Source: Bradyrhizobium sp. WSM1743 (GTDB lineage: Bacteria; Pseudomonadota; Alphaproteobacteria; Rhizobiales; Xanthobacteraceae). From it: DNA of 64,000 nucleotides. The position numbers and the translations under genes are program-made. The stretch spans positions 302,588 to 366,587 of the forward strand of contig NZ_AXAZ01000002.1 of the NCBI RefSeq assembly GCF_000473065.1, given 5' to 3'. The notes under the pieces are model-generated. The model saw only the letters and a program-made list of their open reading frames with translations. It was not told where the DNA came from and made no database searches. Below, piece after piece: positions 34,963-44,530 of this stretch (the stretch's first letter is position 1; each line of letters starts with the position of its first letter).

Positions 34963-35904
34963 CTAGCAGCGCCCGCGCTGGAGGCAGTGCTCGCGGCCCT
35001 GCTGGTCGGTGCGGAAGGCCTCGATGAAGCCACCCTGGCGCTGGGCGACGAAGACGGTTTTTCCGTCGCTGCCGCCGAAGGCGAGGTTGGTTGGCTCCTT
35101 GGCCCTCAGCGGGATCTCGCGCTCGACCGCACCGGTCGGCTTCATGAGCGCGATCGTGCCCTTGAGAATGCGCGCGACATAGAGACGGCCGGCGACGTCG
35201 GTGCGCAGGCCGTCGACGGTGTCGGGCTGAAACGTCTTGACGAGTCTTGCGCCGGTGAGCTCGTTGCCACTGATCGCATAGGACCAGATCTGGCCGCTGC
35301 TGGATTCGCCCACATAGAGCGTCTTGCCGTCAGGGCTGAGGTCGATGCCGTTGGTGGTGCCCATCGCGCGCGGCGCCGGCATGATCTGCCCCTGCACCGT
35401 GCCGTCGGCGGCCTTCGCGATGCGCCAGATGTGGCCTTCGCGCCCCTTCCAGTTCGGATCGCTCGCATAGATCGTGCCGTCGTGCGCGATGGTGATGTCG
35501 TTGGGCTGGTTCATCTCGTCGGAATGAAACCAGAGGGACGGTTCGGTCGCGCCCTTCGCAATCGCGAAGATGTTGTGTTTCTTGTAGTCGGCAATGAACA
35601 TGGTGCCGTCGCGCGCAAAGCGGATGGCATTGCCGACGCTGCCTTCGGGCAGCACCGTGAATGGCTCCGACGCCGCGCCGCCGGGCGGCAGCCTGCCGAT
35701 AGTGCCGGGCTTGCCGAGATTGACCACGAAGAGGTTGCCGTCGAGGTCGGCGGCGGGTCCTTCGATGCCGAACGTGTATTCGCCAGCGGGCGTCACCTGT
35801 ACGCTTTCGAACAGCTTGGTCTCGGCCCAGGCGGGCGCCGTGGCGATGACGACAAAGATGCTACCGCACAGGCACCAGAAATTCCTGCCGGATGTAATAG
35901 CCAT
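34963..35904 (-). CDS. SMP-30/gluconolactonase-like secreted beta-propeller
   Basis: 313 residues. A signal peptide (CLCGSIFVVIATAPAWAE) is followed by repeated propeller strands such as IEGPAADLDGNLFVVNLGKP, IRFARDGTMFIADYKKHNIF, NQPNDITIAHDGTIYASDPN, NGIDLSPDGKTLYVGES and VDGLRTDVAGRLYVARI, matching the SMP-30 pattern with calcium-binding Glu, Asn and Asp positions. It likely hydrolyses a sugar lactone in the periplasm. Its start overlaps the upstream dehydrogenase frame by 44 bases, so the two were probably one operon oxidising a sugar or alcohol and then opening the lactone. Confidence 0.82.
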   Translation of the reverse strand: MAITSGRNFWCLCGSIFVVIATAPAWAETKLFESVQVTPAGEYTFGIEGPAADLDGNLFVVNLGKPGTIGRLPPGGAASEPFTVLPEGSVGNAIRFARDGTMFIADYKKHNIFAIAKGATEPSLWFHSDEMNQPNDITIAHDGTIYASDPNWKGREGHIWRIAKAADGTVQGQIMPAPRAMGTTNGIDLSPDGKTLYVGESSSGQIWSYAISGNELTGARLVKTFQPDTVDGLRTDVAGRLYVARILKGTIALMKPTGAVEREIPLRAKEPTNLAFGGSDGKTVFVAQRQGGFIEAFRTDQQGREHCLQRGRC

Positions 35905-37941
35905 CGCCGTCGGTGCACTCGCCGTTCAGATAGGGATCGGCCGGCCGGAAGAATCGGCTGAAGCCGGGTTTGTCTACAGCGCTCCTTTGTGTCACGACAA
36001 CGACCTTGGCGGCCGGTATTTCGCCGCATTCCTTGTTGGTCTTGCCAAAGAACTTGCGCTGCGGCGGGCCGGGCTTGATCCGCATCCGCGTGCCCGGAAC
36101 CATCTTCGCGACGAGCAGATCCGCCGCATCCAGCAGACGTTTGTAACCAGGCTCGGTCTTCGGCAGGCTCTCACCACCCGGCGGCATCAGCTTCTCAGCG
36201 CCAAGGCCGCGCAGGCGCGTGCGCAGCTTGCCGGCGTCGGGATCACCGGGATAGATCCAGCCGTCCTGCGACAGCATGAAACGGAACACGGCGCCGTCCT
36301 TCTCTGCCTCCGATTGGCCTGGCTTCAAGCCGAAATCCGAGTGGCAGCCGACGCAATGCTTCTCGACGAGGCCCTTGCGCAGCGTGGTCAGGCGAACGCT
36401 GCTCTGTGCATCCCTGGCGACGAAGGCCGCGAGCTGATCGATCATCGCCTGGCTGCGCGTGTCGCAGGGTAGCGGTGACGGCGAATCACCCGCGGCGCGA
36501 TCGATGCGGATCACGGTCTTGTTCTTGTCCTCCACCAGCCAGATCGCGCCGTCCTCCGCGACCGTCATGCCGACCGGCGCGCCTTGCGGCCGCGCGCCGT
36601 TGACGCGGTGCCAGCCTGGAATCAGCTCCTCGAACGGCGCGGCAGGGACCTCGCCAGCATCGGTCTGGAAACTGCGGGTCGGCTCAGCCGCGCAACTGAC
36701 ATGATAGCGCACTGGTGCCGGGGCAGGTTTGGGGAAGCCGTGATCGTCGACGTCATAGACGAGCAGGCGGCTGCCGGTCGGTCGATAGCCGTGCAGGCCG
36801 ACCAGCAGCTTGCCCTCGAGCTCCGGGAATTTGCCACCGTGATAATACAGCATCGCGAGCGGCGCGCCATGCGGCGGCAGCAGCGAGAGCGGCGGCTTGT
36901 AGAGCGCATTGGCCGTGCAGAGCGACTTGTAGGCCCCGGATTGCAGCACGAGCCTGAATTCCGGACTCGGCGTCGACAGATCGTAGCAATAGGGCCAGCC
37001 GTAGTGCCTACCCTGTTCAATCGCGTTGATCTCCTCGTTCGGCTTGAAGATGTCGGGCAGATCGCGCCCGTTCTCGCCCTGCAGGAAGGCGTAGCCGGCA
37101 TCCGGAAAATTCGGATGCAGCGCCAGCGCCATCGAGTTGCGCAAGCCCCGCGCATAGACGGCGTGCGGTGGGTCGGGATCGCCAGGCTTCAATGCCGGGA
37201 AGACGCCTGCGGGCGGCGTGAACAGCCAGATCGATGCCATCGCGGAGGCGCCCTCGGCCGCAGCGCAGGGCTTTGTGATCGGCGCCGGTGTGATGCAGTC
37301 ATCGCTGTGCGAGCCGACATTGACGAACAGGCGCCCGGACTTGTCGAACACGAATTGCTTGAGCGGATGCGCGCTCTCGTCCAGCTTCGTGCCGTCAGGC
37401 AACGTGATCCTGCGGCCGGGCAAGTGGCGGATGATGGTCTCGACCGTGCTCCGTGGATTGTCGGCGAGCGGATCGAACCGGAAGATCGCCTCCGCGGTCG
37501 AGGCATAGAGCTTCCTGTCCGGGCCGATGACGAGGCCGAACGGATATTCTATCCCCGTCAGCAGCTCCTTGAAGCGTTGCCCCTGGGGTGCATGCGGATC
37601 GAGCAGGAGCAGCCGCCCGTCGGCATGACCCCAGCCGCCCATGCGGCGACGACGAACAGGTCACGGCCGGGCACCTGGACGATCGAGCGCGGGAACTTGA
37701 GGCGGTCCTCTTCGCTGGCGACGAGGCCGGCGCAGAATCCCGCCTTCATGTCGAGCTGGATCCTGGGGAAGGCGAGATCGCCGCTGCCGCACGATTCCGT
37801 GCCGATCGCATAGCCGCTTTTCCTGACCGGCTCGGACGACGCCGGAGCGAAGCCGAGCAGCGCGGCCGCCAAGACCACGGCCAAGACCGCCGCAAGCAAG
37901 CGCAGATTTCGCCGTCTGCTCTCGAATGTGAACTGGCTCAC
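35861..37941 (-). pseudogene. PQQ-type sugar dehydrogenase fused to cytochrome c, frameshifted
   Basis: The 5' part (37941 to about 37644) encodes a signal peptide (LLAAVLAVVLAAALLGFAPA) and the mature start, ending FPRSIVQVPGRDLFVVAA. The rest continues in the next frame as MGGWGHADGRLLLLDPHAPQ, with propeller blocks LYASTAEAIFRFDPL and YARGLRNSMALALHPNF, and a haem c site KHCVGCHSDFG. Adding one base near 37643 restores one protein of about 690 residues, of the soluble PQQ glucose/sorbosone dehydrogenase class. Either the gene is broken or the assembly has a one-base error; the frame stays open on both sides, so the change is recent or not real. When intact it would be a periplasmic oxidoreductase passing electrons to its own cytochrome. 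Confidence 0.8.
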
Positions 37942-38141
37942 GGTCGCCCCCGACTTCCCGCGGACGTTGTTTCACGCCGCCTGGGCCCCGTCCAGCCATC
38001 ACCCGCCTGTGATTAAACCTGTAACGACCTTGGTGCCGACCAATCTCCGTAAATTCCCTTACCGGGCTCGACCCGAATGTTTCGCGAATGCTTAGGGTGG
38101 TAGCGGTTTGCCGTCCCAATCGCTTTCTACAGGAGGCGCTC

Positions 38142-38375
38142 ATGGTCCAGGTCTATTTTCACTGCTCCAATACCGAGGGCACGCTGATCGACCGCTACGG
38201 GGCCGCCGTCGCCAATCTGACCGAGGCGCGCGACCGCGCCACCCAGATCATGAACTCGATGATCCAGACGCCCGGTGCCGAAGACTGGCGCGACTGGGTG
38301 ATCCATGTCAGCGATGATGACGGCGAGGAGATCTTCGATCTCCCCTTCACCGCCATGCTCGGCAAGCCGCATTGA
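38142..38375 (+). CDS. DUF6894-like small protein
   Basis: 77 residues beginning MVQVYFHCSNTEGTLIDRYG, with AVANLTEARDRATQIMNSMI and DWVIHVSDDDGEEIFDLPF. This is the short Bradyrhizobium family (DUF6894) with a YFH strand, an alanine-rich helix and a final D-D-G-x-E-I-F-x-L-P-F strand. An AGGAGG ribosome site precedes ATG 38142 by five bases. Function is unknown; family members are common, short and cytoplasmic. The small gene at 38385 follows nine bases after the stop and is probably co-expressed. Confidence 0.82.
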   Translation: MVQVYFHCSNTEGTLIDRYGAAVANLTEARDRATQIMNSMIQTPGAEDWRDWVIHVSDDDGEEIFDLPFTAMLGKPH

Positions 38376-38384
38376 GGTGATGCC

Positions 38385-38561
38385 ATGTTGCTCGCTTCCT
38401 TGAGCCTGCTCCGCCAGCCCCTGAGCTTCGTCGCCAGCAAATGGCAGACGCTGATCCGCGTCGCGGGCAATCCCTACCGCCCCGAGTTGCACTACATGCG
38501 CGGACCTGGCCCGAAATGGCACGCCAAATATCAGGCCAGCCGGCTGGATCGCATGCGCTGA
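38385..38561 (+). CDS. Small hypothetical protein, 58 residues
   Basis: Reads MLLASLSLLRQPLSFVASKW, ..., HYMRGPGPKWHAKYQASRLD and ends RMR. It follows the DUF6894 gene by nine bases, with TGAGGTGA just upstream acting as a ribosome site. The N-terminal 20 residues are mildly hydrophobic; the rest is basic and aromatic. Codon use looks coding, but there is no family match. Confidence 0.45.
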   Translation: MLLASLSLLRQPLSFVASKWQTLIRVAGNPYRPELHYMRGPGPKWHAKYQASRLDRMR

Positions 38562-38889
38562 GGCGGCGGTCCCCCTTTTTCGGCTAACCGTCTCCTCCAC
38601 TCCGTCGTGCCCGGGCTTGTCCCGGGCATCCACGTCTTTGCATCCAGAAAAAGTGGATGGCCGGGACAAGCCCGGCCATGACGACGTGGCGACAGGACCC
38701 CACCCTCACCTCCCGGTAAACTTCGCCTTGCGCTTCAGGATCCCGACCGCGCCATCCCGCGCTTGTTTCACACCTGCCATGTCGCGCCTCGCTTTCGATG
38801 TTCTCGTTGGCGGCAATGTGCCATTCTTCGCGCGCTCCGCTAATTGCGGGGTCCCGCAATGAAGCCAAGACACAGATCAAGACGACATC
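38562..38889. other. Gene-free stretch before the gamma-glutamyltransferase gene
   Basis: About 328 bases. The left part is the repeat at 38603-38686. The right part has no recognisable promoter and no supported gene. Confidence 0.5.
38603..38686. repeat. Inverted-arm dispersed repeat
   Basis: Arms CGTCGTGCCCGGGCTTGTCC and GGACAAGCCCGGCCATGACG are near-perfect reverse complements, with a further GCATCCACG..AAAGTGGATG pair inside. A typical rhizobial intergenic element that would fold into a long hairpin. Confidence 0.75.
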
Positions 38890-40479
38890 ATGCCTCACCT
38901 GTTCAGCCTCAACCAAACCGTCCGCAAACCTGCAGTGGAATCGAAGGGCGGCATTGTCGCCTCGCAATCGCGGCGGGCTGCTGAAGTCGGCGCGCAGGTG
39001 CTGGCCGCGGGCGGCGACTGCGTGGACGCGATCGTCGCGACCACTTTTGCCCTGAACGTGCTGGAGCCCTGGAATAGCGGTATCGGCGGCGGCGGTGCGA
39101 TGGTGCTCTACCGCGCGAAGGAAAATCGCTACGAGGTGATCGACTACGGCATGTGCGCGCCGCAGAGCCTGCGCGCGGCCGACTATCCGCTCAGTGGCGA
39201 AGGCGCGGCCTCCGACCTGTTTCCCTGGCCGCGGGTGAAGGACGATCGCAACATCCATGGTCCCGGCTCGATTGCCGTGCCCGGCGTCGCTGCCGGAATG
39301 GAAGAGGCGCATCGCCGCTACGCCAAAATGCCGTGGAAGGATCTGGTCGCGCCGTCCGCCGCGCTCGCCGGCGAAGGCCTGCTGGTCGATTGGTGGACGA
39401 CGGTGACGATCGCGGGCTCGGCCGCCGATCTCAGGCGCTATCCCGCAAGCGCGGCAGCGTTCCTGAAAGACGGCCTGCCGCCGAGCGCGCCATGGGGCAT
39501 CAAGTCCGAGACACGGCTGCCGCAGGACACCCTGAAGGCGACGCTGTCACATCTCGCCGAGGCCGGCCCTCGCGATTTTTACCAGGGCGACCTCGCCAGG
39601 AGCATCGCCTCCGACATCAAGGCCGACGGCGGCTCGCTGTCGGTGGAGGATCTCGCCGCGTTCCGTAGCCATCTGCGCGAGCCACTGGCGATCCCCTATC
39701 GCGGCGGCAAGGTGCTTGCGACGCCGGAGCTCACGGCGGGGCCGACGATGGCGCATGCGCTGCGCCTGTTGCAGCAGAACTTGACGCCGGCAGGCACGCC
39801 GGATGCCGCCGCCTATGTCGAATATGCGCTCGCCTTGCAAGCAGCCTTCCGCGAGCGTCTCAAGGATATGGGCGATGCCGACGGCAAGCGCTCGCTTGGC
39901 GCGGAATATCTGGCGCCCGCCTGCACCACGCACTTCTCCGTCGTCGACCGTCACGGCAACATCGCGGCGGTGACGCAGACGCTGCTCTCGTCCTTCGGCT
40001 CGAGATATGTGACGCCGCACACCGGTATCGCCATGAACAACGGCATCATGTGGTTCGATCCGGCGCCGGGCACCACCAACTCGCTGGCACCCGGCAAGCG
40101 CTGCCTCTGCAACTACACGCCTGTTATTGCCGAGACGAAGGACGGCACGCGCCTTGCCATCGGCGCTTCTGGCGGACGTCGCATTCTGCCCTCGGTGATG
40201 CAGCTCGTATCCTTCGCGATGGATTTCGGCATGGATCTCGACGCCGCCATCCACCAGCCGCGCATCGACGCCAGCGAGGGCGCGGTCGTGATCGGAGACG
40301 GCCGGCTTCCAGAAGAAGCACGCAAGGCGCTGGCCGCGCGCTTCGACTACGAAGAAAGCCGCGTGCAGGCGTTGTCGCATAAATTCGCCTGTCCGAGCGT
40401 GGTGATGCGCGAGGGCGACACGAATTTTGGCGCGGTCGAGATTTTTCATCCGTGGGCCGAGGCGGTGGTGGAAGGCTGA
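38890..40479 (+). CDS. ggt: Gamma-glutamyltransferase family protein
   Basis: 529 residues of the Ntn-hydrolase GGT family. GIVASQSRRAAEVGAQVLAA, then EPWNSGIGGGGAMVLY and HGPGSIAVPGVAAGMEEAH open the large subunit. The self-cleavage/nucleophile site reads CTTHFSVVDRHGNIAAVTQT, with Thr347 as probable new N-terminus. TGIAMNNGIMWFDP and the GG-R block IGASGGRRILPSVMQ complete the small subunit. No signal peptide is visible, so it is likely cytoplasmic, unlike E. coli Ggt. It should transfer or hydrolyse gamma-glutamyl groups, for example from glutathione or gamma-glutamyl-amines. Its place before amine-catabolism genes suggests the latter; that is inference. Confidence 0.9.
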   Translation: MPHLFSLNQTVRKPAVESKGGIVASQSRRAAEVGAQVLAAGGDCVDAIVATTFALNVLEPWNSGIGGGGAMVLYRAKENRYEVIDYGMCAPQSLRAADYPLSGEGAASDLFPWPRVKDDRNIHGPGSIAVPGVAAGMEEAHRRYAKMPWKDLVAPSAALAGEGLLVDWWTTVTIAGSAADLRRYPASAAAFLKDGLPPSAPWGIKSETRLPQDTLKATLSHLAEAGPRDFYQGDLARSIASDIKADGGSLSVEDLAAFRSHLREPLAIPYRGGKVLATPELTAGPTMAHALRLLQQNLTPAGTPDAAAYVEYALALQAAFRERLKDMGDADGKRSLGAEYLAPACTTHFSVVDRHGNIAAVTQTLLSSFGSRYVTPHTGIAMNNGIMWFDPAPGTTNSLAPGKRCLCNYTPVIAETKDGTRLAIGASGGRRILPSVMQLVSFAMDFGMDLDAAIHQPRIDASEGAVVIGDGRLPEEARKALAARFDYEESRVQALSHKFACPSVVMREGDTNFGAVEIFHPWAEAVVEG

Positions 40480-40572
40480 GCACACGGATCAATGCGAGAT
40501 TATGCCATCGCTCGTTGAGCCAATACGCAATTGCGCATCTGCGCGAGCGTCATGACTCCTCCACATTCACAG

Positions 40573-40597
40573 GGAACTTACCTGCCCTCCGTTCGTT
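40573..40597 (+). promoter_or_regulatory. Candidate EcfG-type stress promoter for the His-rich peptide
   Basis: GGAAC at 40573-40577, 16 bases, then CGTT at 40594-40597, a full match to the alphaproteobacterial EcfG consensus (GGAAC-N16/17-CGTT). It ends 37 bases before the His-rich gene start, leaving a short leader. EcfG controls the general stress response. Confidence 0.6.
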
Positions 40598-40634
40598 CAT
40601 TGAACGGACAAATGCGCTCACCCCAGTGGAGGAC

Positions 40635-40862
40635 ATGATGAAGAAACTTGCGCTCGCCGCGTCGCTGATCGTTGCGGCTGGCCTCACATTTACCAGCCCT
40701 GCACTGGCCAAGGGCGGGCATGGACATGGGCACGGACACGGTCATGGCCACGCGATGGGCCATCATTACCATGGCACGCCGCCGGGATGGTACCACGGGC
40801 GCAAGGTCGGCTGGCGCGGCATGGGCTGCCCGCCCGGCCTGTGGAAACAGGGCCGCTGCTGA
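40635..40862 (+). CDS. Secreted histidine/glycine-rich metal-binding peptide
   Basis: 75 residues (74 if the second ATG is used). A signal peptide (LALAASLIVAAGLTFTSPALA) is followed by GGHGHGHGHGHGHAMGHHYH, a run of His-Gly units that should bind Ni, Cu or Zn, then a basic, aromatic tail (PPGWYHGRKVGWRGMGCPPG) with two cysteines. It lies alone between a candidate EcfG promoter and a terminator, so it forms a single-gene stress-inducible unit. GGAGG precedes the tandem ATG codons. It could sequester metal in the periplasm; no named family is claimed. Confidence 0.85.
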   Translation: MMKKLALAASLIVAAGLTFTSPALAKGGHGHGHGHGHGHAMGHHYHGTPPGWYHGRKVGWRGMGCPPGLWKQGRC

Positions 40863-40875
40863 CATCGCATCGAGC

Positions 40876-40899
40876 AAGGCGCTGCCTCGGCAGCGCCTT
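40876..40899. terminator. Bidirectional hairpin terminator
   Basis: AAGGCGCTGC, 4-nt loop, GCAGCGCCTT: a perfect ten-base stem between the His-rich gene and the convergent FAD oxidoreductase. TCTCTATA follows on the plus strand. Confidence 0.75.
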
Positions 40900-40901
40900 C
40901 T

Positions 40902-42185
40902 CTATATCCCCAACCGATCTCTCACCCGGCCCGCGATCACCGCTGTCGTCACCCCAACCGGCCAGAACGCGTGCAGCGGGATCGGCTTGATGCCCGTGAT
41001 CGGCATGTCGATCTCGGCCTTGGCGCCGCCGATCAGCCGGCGCGCGAGGTGGGCGCCCATCGCGGTCGAGAGCGCGACGCCGCGGCCGTTGCAGCCGAGC
41101 GAGATCAGGATGTTCTCCGCGGGCTCATGCACATGCGGATAGTGATCCCCGGTGATGGCAAGCCGGCTGTTCCAGCCATGGGTCCAGGCAACGCCCTTGA
41201 GCTGGGGCCATAGCCGCTCGGCGTAGCGCATGAGATAGGCCACGTCATACGGCGACTTGATCCAGCGCATCGGGCCGCGGCCGCCCATCAAGAGACGGTT
41301 CTGTTGATCGATGCGGTAATAGACCGTGATGTGGCCGCTCTCGTAGAGAACGGGGCGGGTCGGCATGATCGAACGGGCGAGCGCGTCGGAGAGCGGCGCG
41401 GTCGCGGCGATCGAGGAAAACACCGGCACGATGGTGCGGCGGAGCGCCGGCCAGAGATCGTCGGTGAACCCGTTGGTGGCGAGCAGGACCTTATCCGCAT
41501 GAACCACTGCGCGCGGCGTCTCGATGCGCCAGCGCGTGCCGTCGCGGCGCAGCGACAATGCCGGTGTCTCGCCATGGACCTTCGCGCCCGCCGAGATCGC
41601 CGCGCGCGCAAGGCCACGGGCGTAGCTCAGGGGATGCAGATCGCCACCGCGCGTATCCAGCATGGCACCGAGGTAGCGGTCGGTGCCGGTCATCTCGCGC
41701 AGCTTCTCGCGGTTGAGGTACGTCACCGGCATGCCGCGGCGGATGCATTGCTGCGCGGTCTTCTCGATCGCGGCGGCGCTGGTCTCATTGTAAGCCGCGC
41801 GCAGCGTGCCGTTCTGCCGCGCCTCGCAGGGAATCTGGTAGCGGCGAATCAGGTCGTGCGTGAAGTTCGTCGTGCCGTAGGAGAACGCGATCATGCGGCG
41901 GCCGAGATCTGCGCCGAAATCGGCCTCGATCTGATCAGGATCGTGCTTCAGTCCGGGATTGGTGTGGCCGCCATTGTTGCCGGATGCGCCCCAGCCGGGT
42001 TCCTGCGCCTCCAGCACCAGCGCCTCGACGCCCTGCTCGGCCAGATGCAGCGCCGTGGACAGGCCGGTGTAGCCGCCGCCCACGATCGCGACGGAGACAT
42101 TCTTGTCGACATCGAGCGGCGGCGTGGCGACCGGCGCAACGGCAGTATCGGCATAGAGCGAGGGCGGCAGAGGCAGGCGCGTCAT
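40902..42185 (-). CDS. FAD-dependent amine/amino-acid oxidoreductase (PuuB/OrdL-like)
   Basis: 427 residues. The FAD-binding motif is VSVAIVGGGYTGLSTALHLA, then VLEAQEPGWGASGNNGGHTN, where GASGNNGG is typical of the gamma-glutamylputrescine oxidase/OrdL group in the DAO superfamily. LMGGRGPMRWI and ILISLGCNGRGVALSTAMG complete the fold near the C-terminus. It should oxidise a secondary amine or amino acid with release of H2O2 or reduction of quinone. It heads a minus-strand run with an ABC transporter and lies near a GGT, a D-amino-acid dehydrogenase and an omega-aminotransferase, consistent with amine uptake and breakdown. Exact substrate not assignable. Confidence 0.87.
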   Translation of the reverse strand: MTRLPLPPSLYADTAVAPVATPPLDVDKNVSVAIVGGGYTGLSTALHLAEQGVEALVLEAQEPGWGASGNNGGHTNPGLKHDPDQIEADFGADLGRRMIAFSYGTTNFTHDLIRRYQIPCEARQNGTLRAAYNETSAAAIEKTAQQCIRRGMPVTYLNREKLREMTGTDRYLGAMLDTRGGDLHPLSYARGLARAAISAGAKVHGETPALSLRRDGTRWRIETPRAVVHADKVLLATNGFTDDLWPALRRTIVPVFSSIAATAPLSDALARSIMPTRPVLYESGHITVYYRIDQQNRLLMGGRGPMRWIKSPYDVAYLMRYAERLWPQLKGVAWTHGWNSRLAITGDHYPHVHEPAENILISLGCNGRGVALSTAMGAHLARRLIGGAKAEIDMPITGIKPIPLHAFWPVGVTTAVIAGRVRDRLGI

Positions 42186-42197
42186 GGCGAAGTCCGG

Positions 42198-42929
42198 TCA
42201 GAGCGGATGCAGCACGCGGCGCAAGAAGTCCTGCGTGCGTGGGTGCTGCGGCTGGTTGAGCAGCGCCTTGGCTGGCCCCTGCTCGACGATGACGCCGCCG
42301 TCGATGAACAGCACGCGGTCGGCGACATCTCGGGCAAAGCCCATCTCATGGGTGACGACGACCATGGTCATGCCATCGTCGGCGAGCTTGCGCATGACGC
42401 CGAGGACGTCGCCGACCAATTCAGGGTCGAGAGCCGAGGTCGGCTCGTCGAACAGGATCGCCTTGGGCTGCATCGCCAGCGCCCGCGCGATCGCGACGCG
42501 CTGCTGCTGGCCGCCGGAGAGCTGCGGCGGATGCGCGTCGGCCTTTTCCGCAAGCCCGACCTGGGCGAGCAGCGCCCGGCCGCGCTCCAGCGCGGCAGCT
42601 CGCGATTCCTTCTTCACATAGAGCGGCCCTTCGACCACGTTCTCCAGCACTGTCCGATGCGGGAACAGGTTGAAGCGTTGGAACACCATTGAGACCTGGG
42701 TGCGGATGTTCACGATCGACGGCGCGTCGCGATCAACCTTCAAGCCTTCGACGCCGATCTCGCCGCGGTCATAGCTTTCGAGGCCGTTGATGCAGCGCAG
42801 AATGGTCGACTTGCCGGAGCCTGACGGCCCGATGATGCAGACCACCTCGCCCTTCTCAACGGAAGCCGTGATGCCCTTGAGCACCTCGACCTTGCCAAAG
42901 CTCTTGTGGATATCGTTCAGCTCGATCAT
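42198..42929 (-). CDS. Polar amino-acid ABC transporter ATP-binding protein
   Basis: 243 residues. Walker [20 protein letters not shown]-loop [17 protein letters not shown], signature [17 protein letters not shown], Walker [18 protein letters not shown] and the His switch VTHEMGFA are complete. FNLFPH in the Q-loop region is typical of the GlnQ/HisP group for polar amino acids. The start, ATG 42929, overlaps the permease stop by four bases. A longer open frame upstream (to 43193) is a shadow of the permease. It powers the importer formed with the next two genes. Confidence 0.95.
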   Translation of the reverse strand: MIELNDIHKSFGKVEVLKGITASVEKGEVVCIIGPSGSGKSTILRCINGLESYDRGEIGVEGLKVDRDAPSIVNIRTQVSMVFQRFNLFPHRTVLENVVEGPLYVKKESRAAALERGRALLAQVGLAEKADAHPPQLSGGQQQRVAIARALAMQPKAILFDEPTSALDPELVGDVLGVMRKLADDGMTMVVVTHEMGFARDVADRVLFIDGGVIVEQGPAKALLNQPQHPRTQDFLRRVLHPL

Positions 42930-43579
42930 CGCTTGCCGGCCCGCTTCTCGAAGTGACGGACCAGCAGGATCAGCGGAATGCTCATGGTGAGATACATCAA
43001 CGCAACCAGGGTGAACACGCTGGTGTTCTTGAAGGTCGATGAGGCGATCAGCTTGCCCTGCAATGCGAGCTCGGCCACCGTGATGGTGGAGGCCTGCGAG
43101 GAATCTTTCAGCATCATGATCATGACGTTGCCGTAGGGCGGCAGCACGATGCGCACAGCCTGCGGCAGCACCACGCGGCGCATGGTCAGCCACCAGCCCA
43201 TGCCGATCGACTGCGCCGCCTCGATCTGACCCTTGTCGATCGCCTCGATGCCGGCGCGGAAATTCTCCGCCTGATAGGCCGAATAGGCGATGCCGAGCCC
43301 GAGAATCGCGGCCTGCAAGGCCGTCAGGGTGACGCCGAGATCGGGCATCACGAAGTAGAGGTAGAACAACAGCACGATGATCGGGATGCCGCGGATCACG
43401 TTGATCAGGCTGGCGCTGAGCATCGACAGCGCCTTGATGCCGGAGACCCGCATCATCGCCCAGACGAGGCCGAGTACCGTCGAGAGCAGCAGCGAGCCCA
43501 CCGTGACGATAATCGTCAGGGCGACGCCGTTCAGCAGGATCGGGAAGAACTCGACGGCGTCGCGCCAGAAGCCTTTCAT
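42926..43579 (-). CDS. Polar amino-acid ABC transporter permease (HisM/GlnP type)
   Basis: 217 residues. It begins [20 protein letters not shown] and has about five membrane helices. The EAA loop reads [20 protein letters not shown], which contacts the ATPase, and is followed by [20 protein letters not shown]. Only one permease gene is present, so it may form a homodimer. It lies between the binding-protein and ATPase genes with four-base overlap to the latter and is certainly in one operon with them. Confidence 0.94.
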   Translation of the reverse strand: MKGFWRDAVEFFPILLNGVALTIIVTVGSLLLSTVLGLVWAMMRVSGIKALSMLSASLINVIRGIPIIVLLFYLYFVMPDLGVTLTALQAAILGLGIAYSAYQAENFRAGIEAIDKGQIEAAQSIGMGWWLTMRRVVLPQAVRIVLPPYGNVMIMMLKDSSQASTITVAELALQGKLIASSTFKNTSVFTLVALMYLTMSIPLILLVRHFEKRAGKR

Positions 43580-43610
43580 CGGGCAGCCTTCATCGATCAG
43601 ACGTTATCGA

Positions 43611-44369
43611 TCAACCCTGCGCCTTCAGGCCCCATTTATCGAGGATCTTGTCGATGGTGCCGTTGGCTTTCAACTTCGCCAGTGAGGCATTGATCTTGCC
43701 GAGCAGCGCGGTCTCGCCCTTGCGGACGCCGATGCCGACCGAGCCGACGGTGACCGGCTTGTAGCCGTCGACCAGGCGCACCTCGGGGAAGCCGCCCTGC
43801 TTCAGATTGTAGGCGAGGATCGGATAGTCGGCGTAGCCCGCCTTGAGGCGGCCGGTGTTCACGTCGCGCAGGATGTCGGGGATGGTGTCGTAAGCCTTCA
43901 CCTCGGCGAACAGACCGGTCTTCTTCAACGCGTCGACGAAGGCGGTGCCGACCTGGGCGCCGACCGTCTCGCCCTTCAGATCGTCCTGCGTGGCGTAAGC
44001 CTTGGTGTCGGTCTTCGGCACCACGAGGCCCTCGCCGTAGGTGTAGATCGGGTCGGAGAAGTCGACGACCTCCTTGCGCGGCGGCGTGATGAACATCGCC
44101 GCCGCGATGATATCGATCTTGCCCGAGGTCAGCGAGGGGATCAGCGCCGAGAACTGCATCGGCTCGATCTGCACATTGAAGCCGGCATCCTTGCCGATCT
44201 CGGTGATGAGATCGACCATGATGCCCTGGATGGTGTTGGTCTTGGTGTCGAGGAAGGTGAAGGGAATGCCCGTCGGCGTCGAGCCGACCTTCAGCACTTG
44301 TTGTGCCGAAGCCGGCACGGCTGTGGCAATGGCGAGTGCCGCGACTGCGGCCTGAACAAAACGCTTCAT
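43611..44369 (-). CDS. Periplasmic solute-binding protein, polar amino-acid type
   Basis: 252 residues. A signal peptide (FVQAAVAALAIATAVPASA) precedes an SBP_bac_3 domain: LKVGSTPTGIPFTFLDTKTN, IQGIMVDLITEIGKDAGFNV, SGKIDIIAAAMFITPPRKEV, VDFSDPIYTYGEGLVVPK. ATG 44369 follows a GGGGGATG ribosome site; the open frame upstream of it is not protein-like. It delivers substrate to the permease. The ligand could be an amino acid, opine or polyamine-like compound; family resemblance does not decide. Confidence 0.93.
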   Translation of the reverse strand: MKRFVQAAVAALAIATAVPASAQQVLKVGSTPTGIPFTFLDTKTNTIQGIMVDLITEIGKDAGFNVQIEPMQFSALIPSLTSGKIDIIAAAMFITPPRKEVVDFSDPIYTYGEGLVVPKTDTKAYATQDDLKGETVGAQVGTAFVDALKKTGLFAEVKAYDTIPDILRDVNTGRLKAGYADYPILAYNLKQGGFPEVRLVDGYKPVTVGSVGIGVRKGETALLGKINASLAKLKANGTIDKILDKWGLKAQG

Positions 44370-44530
44370 CGCATCCCCCTTTGGGCCTGGCCGGTGGCGG
44401 CGCTCACGCATGTCGTGATCAGACGTTGCGGGCCGCGCCGTTTCGGCCTATTTTCACCAATATGAAAATTTGGTCACACTTTCGCGGACGATGCAAGCGG
44501 TTTTCATGCAGATGAAGGAAGCGGCCTGAC

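Noticed and set aside
37630..37655. Programmed ribosomal frameshift in the PQQ dehydrogenase gene
   Set aside because: No slippery heptamer, stop-coupled site or downstream structure was seen; a simple indel or assembly error fits better.
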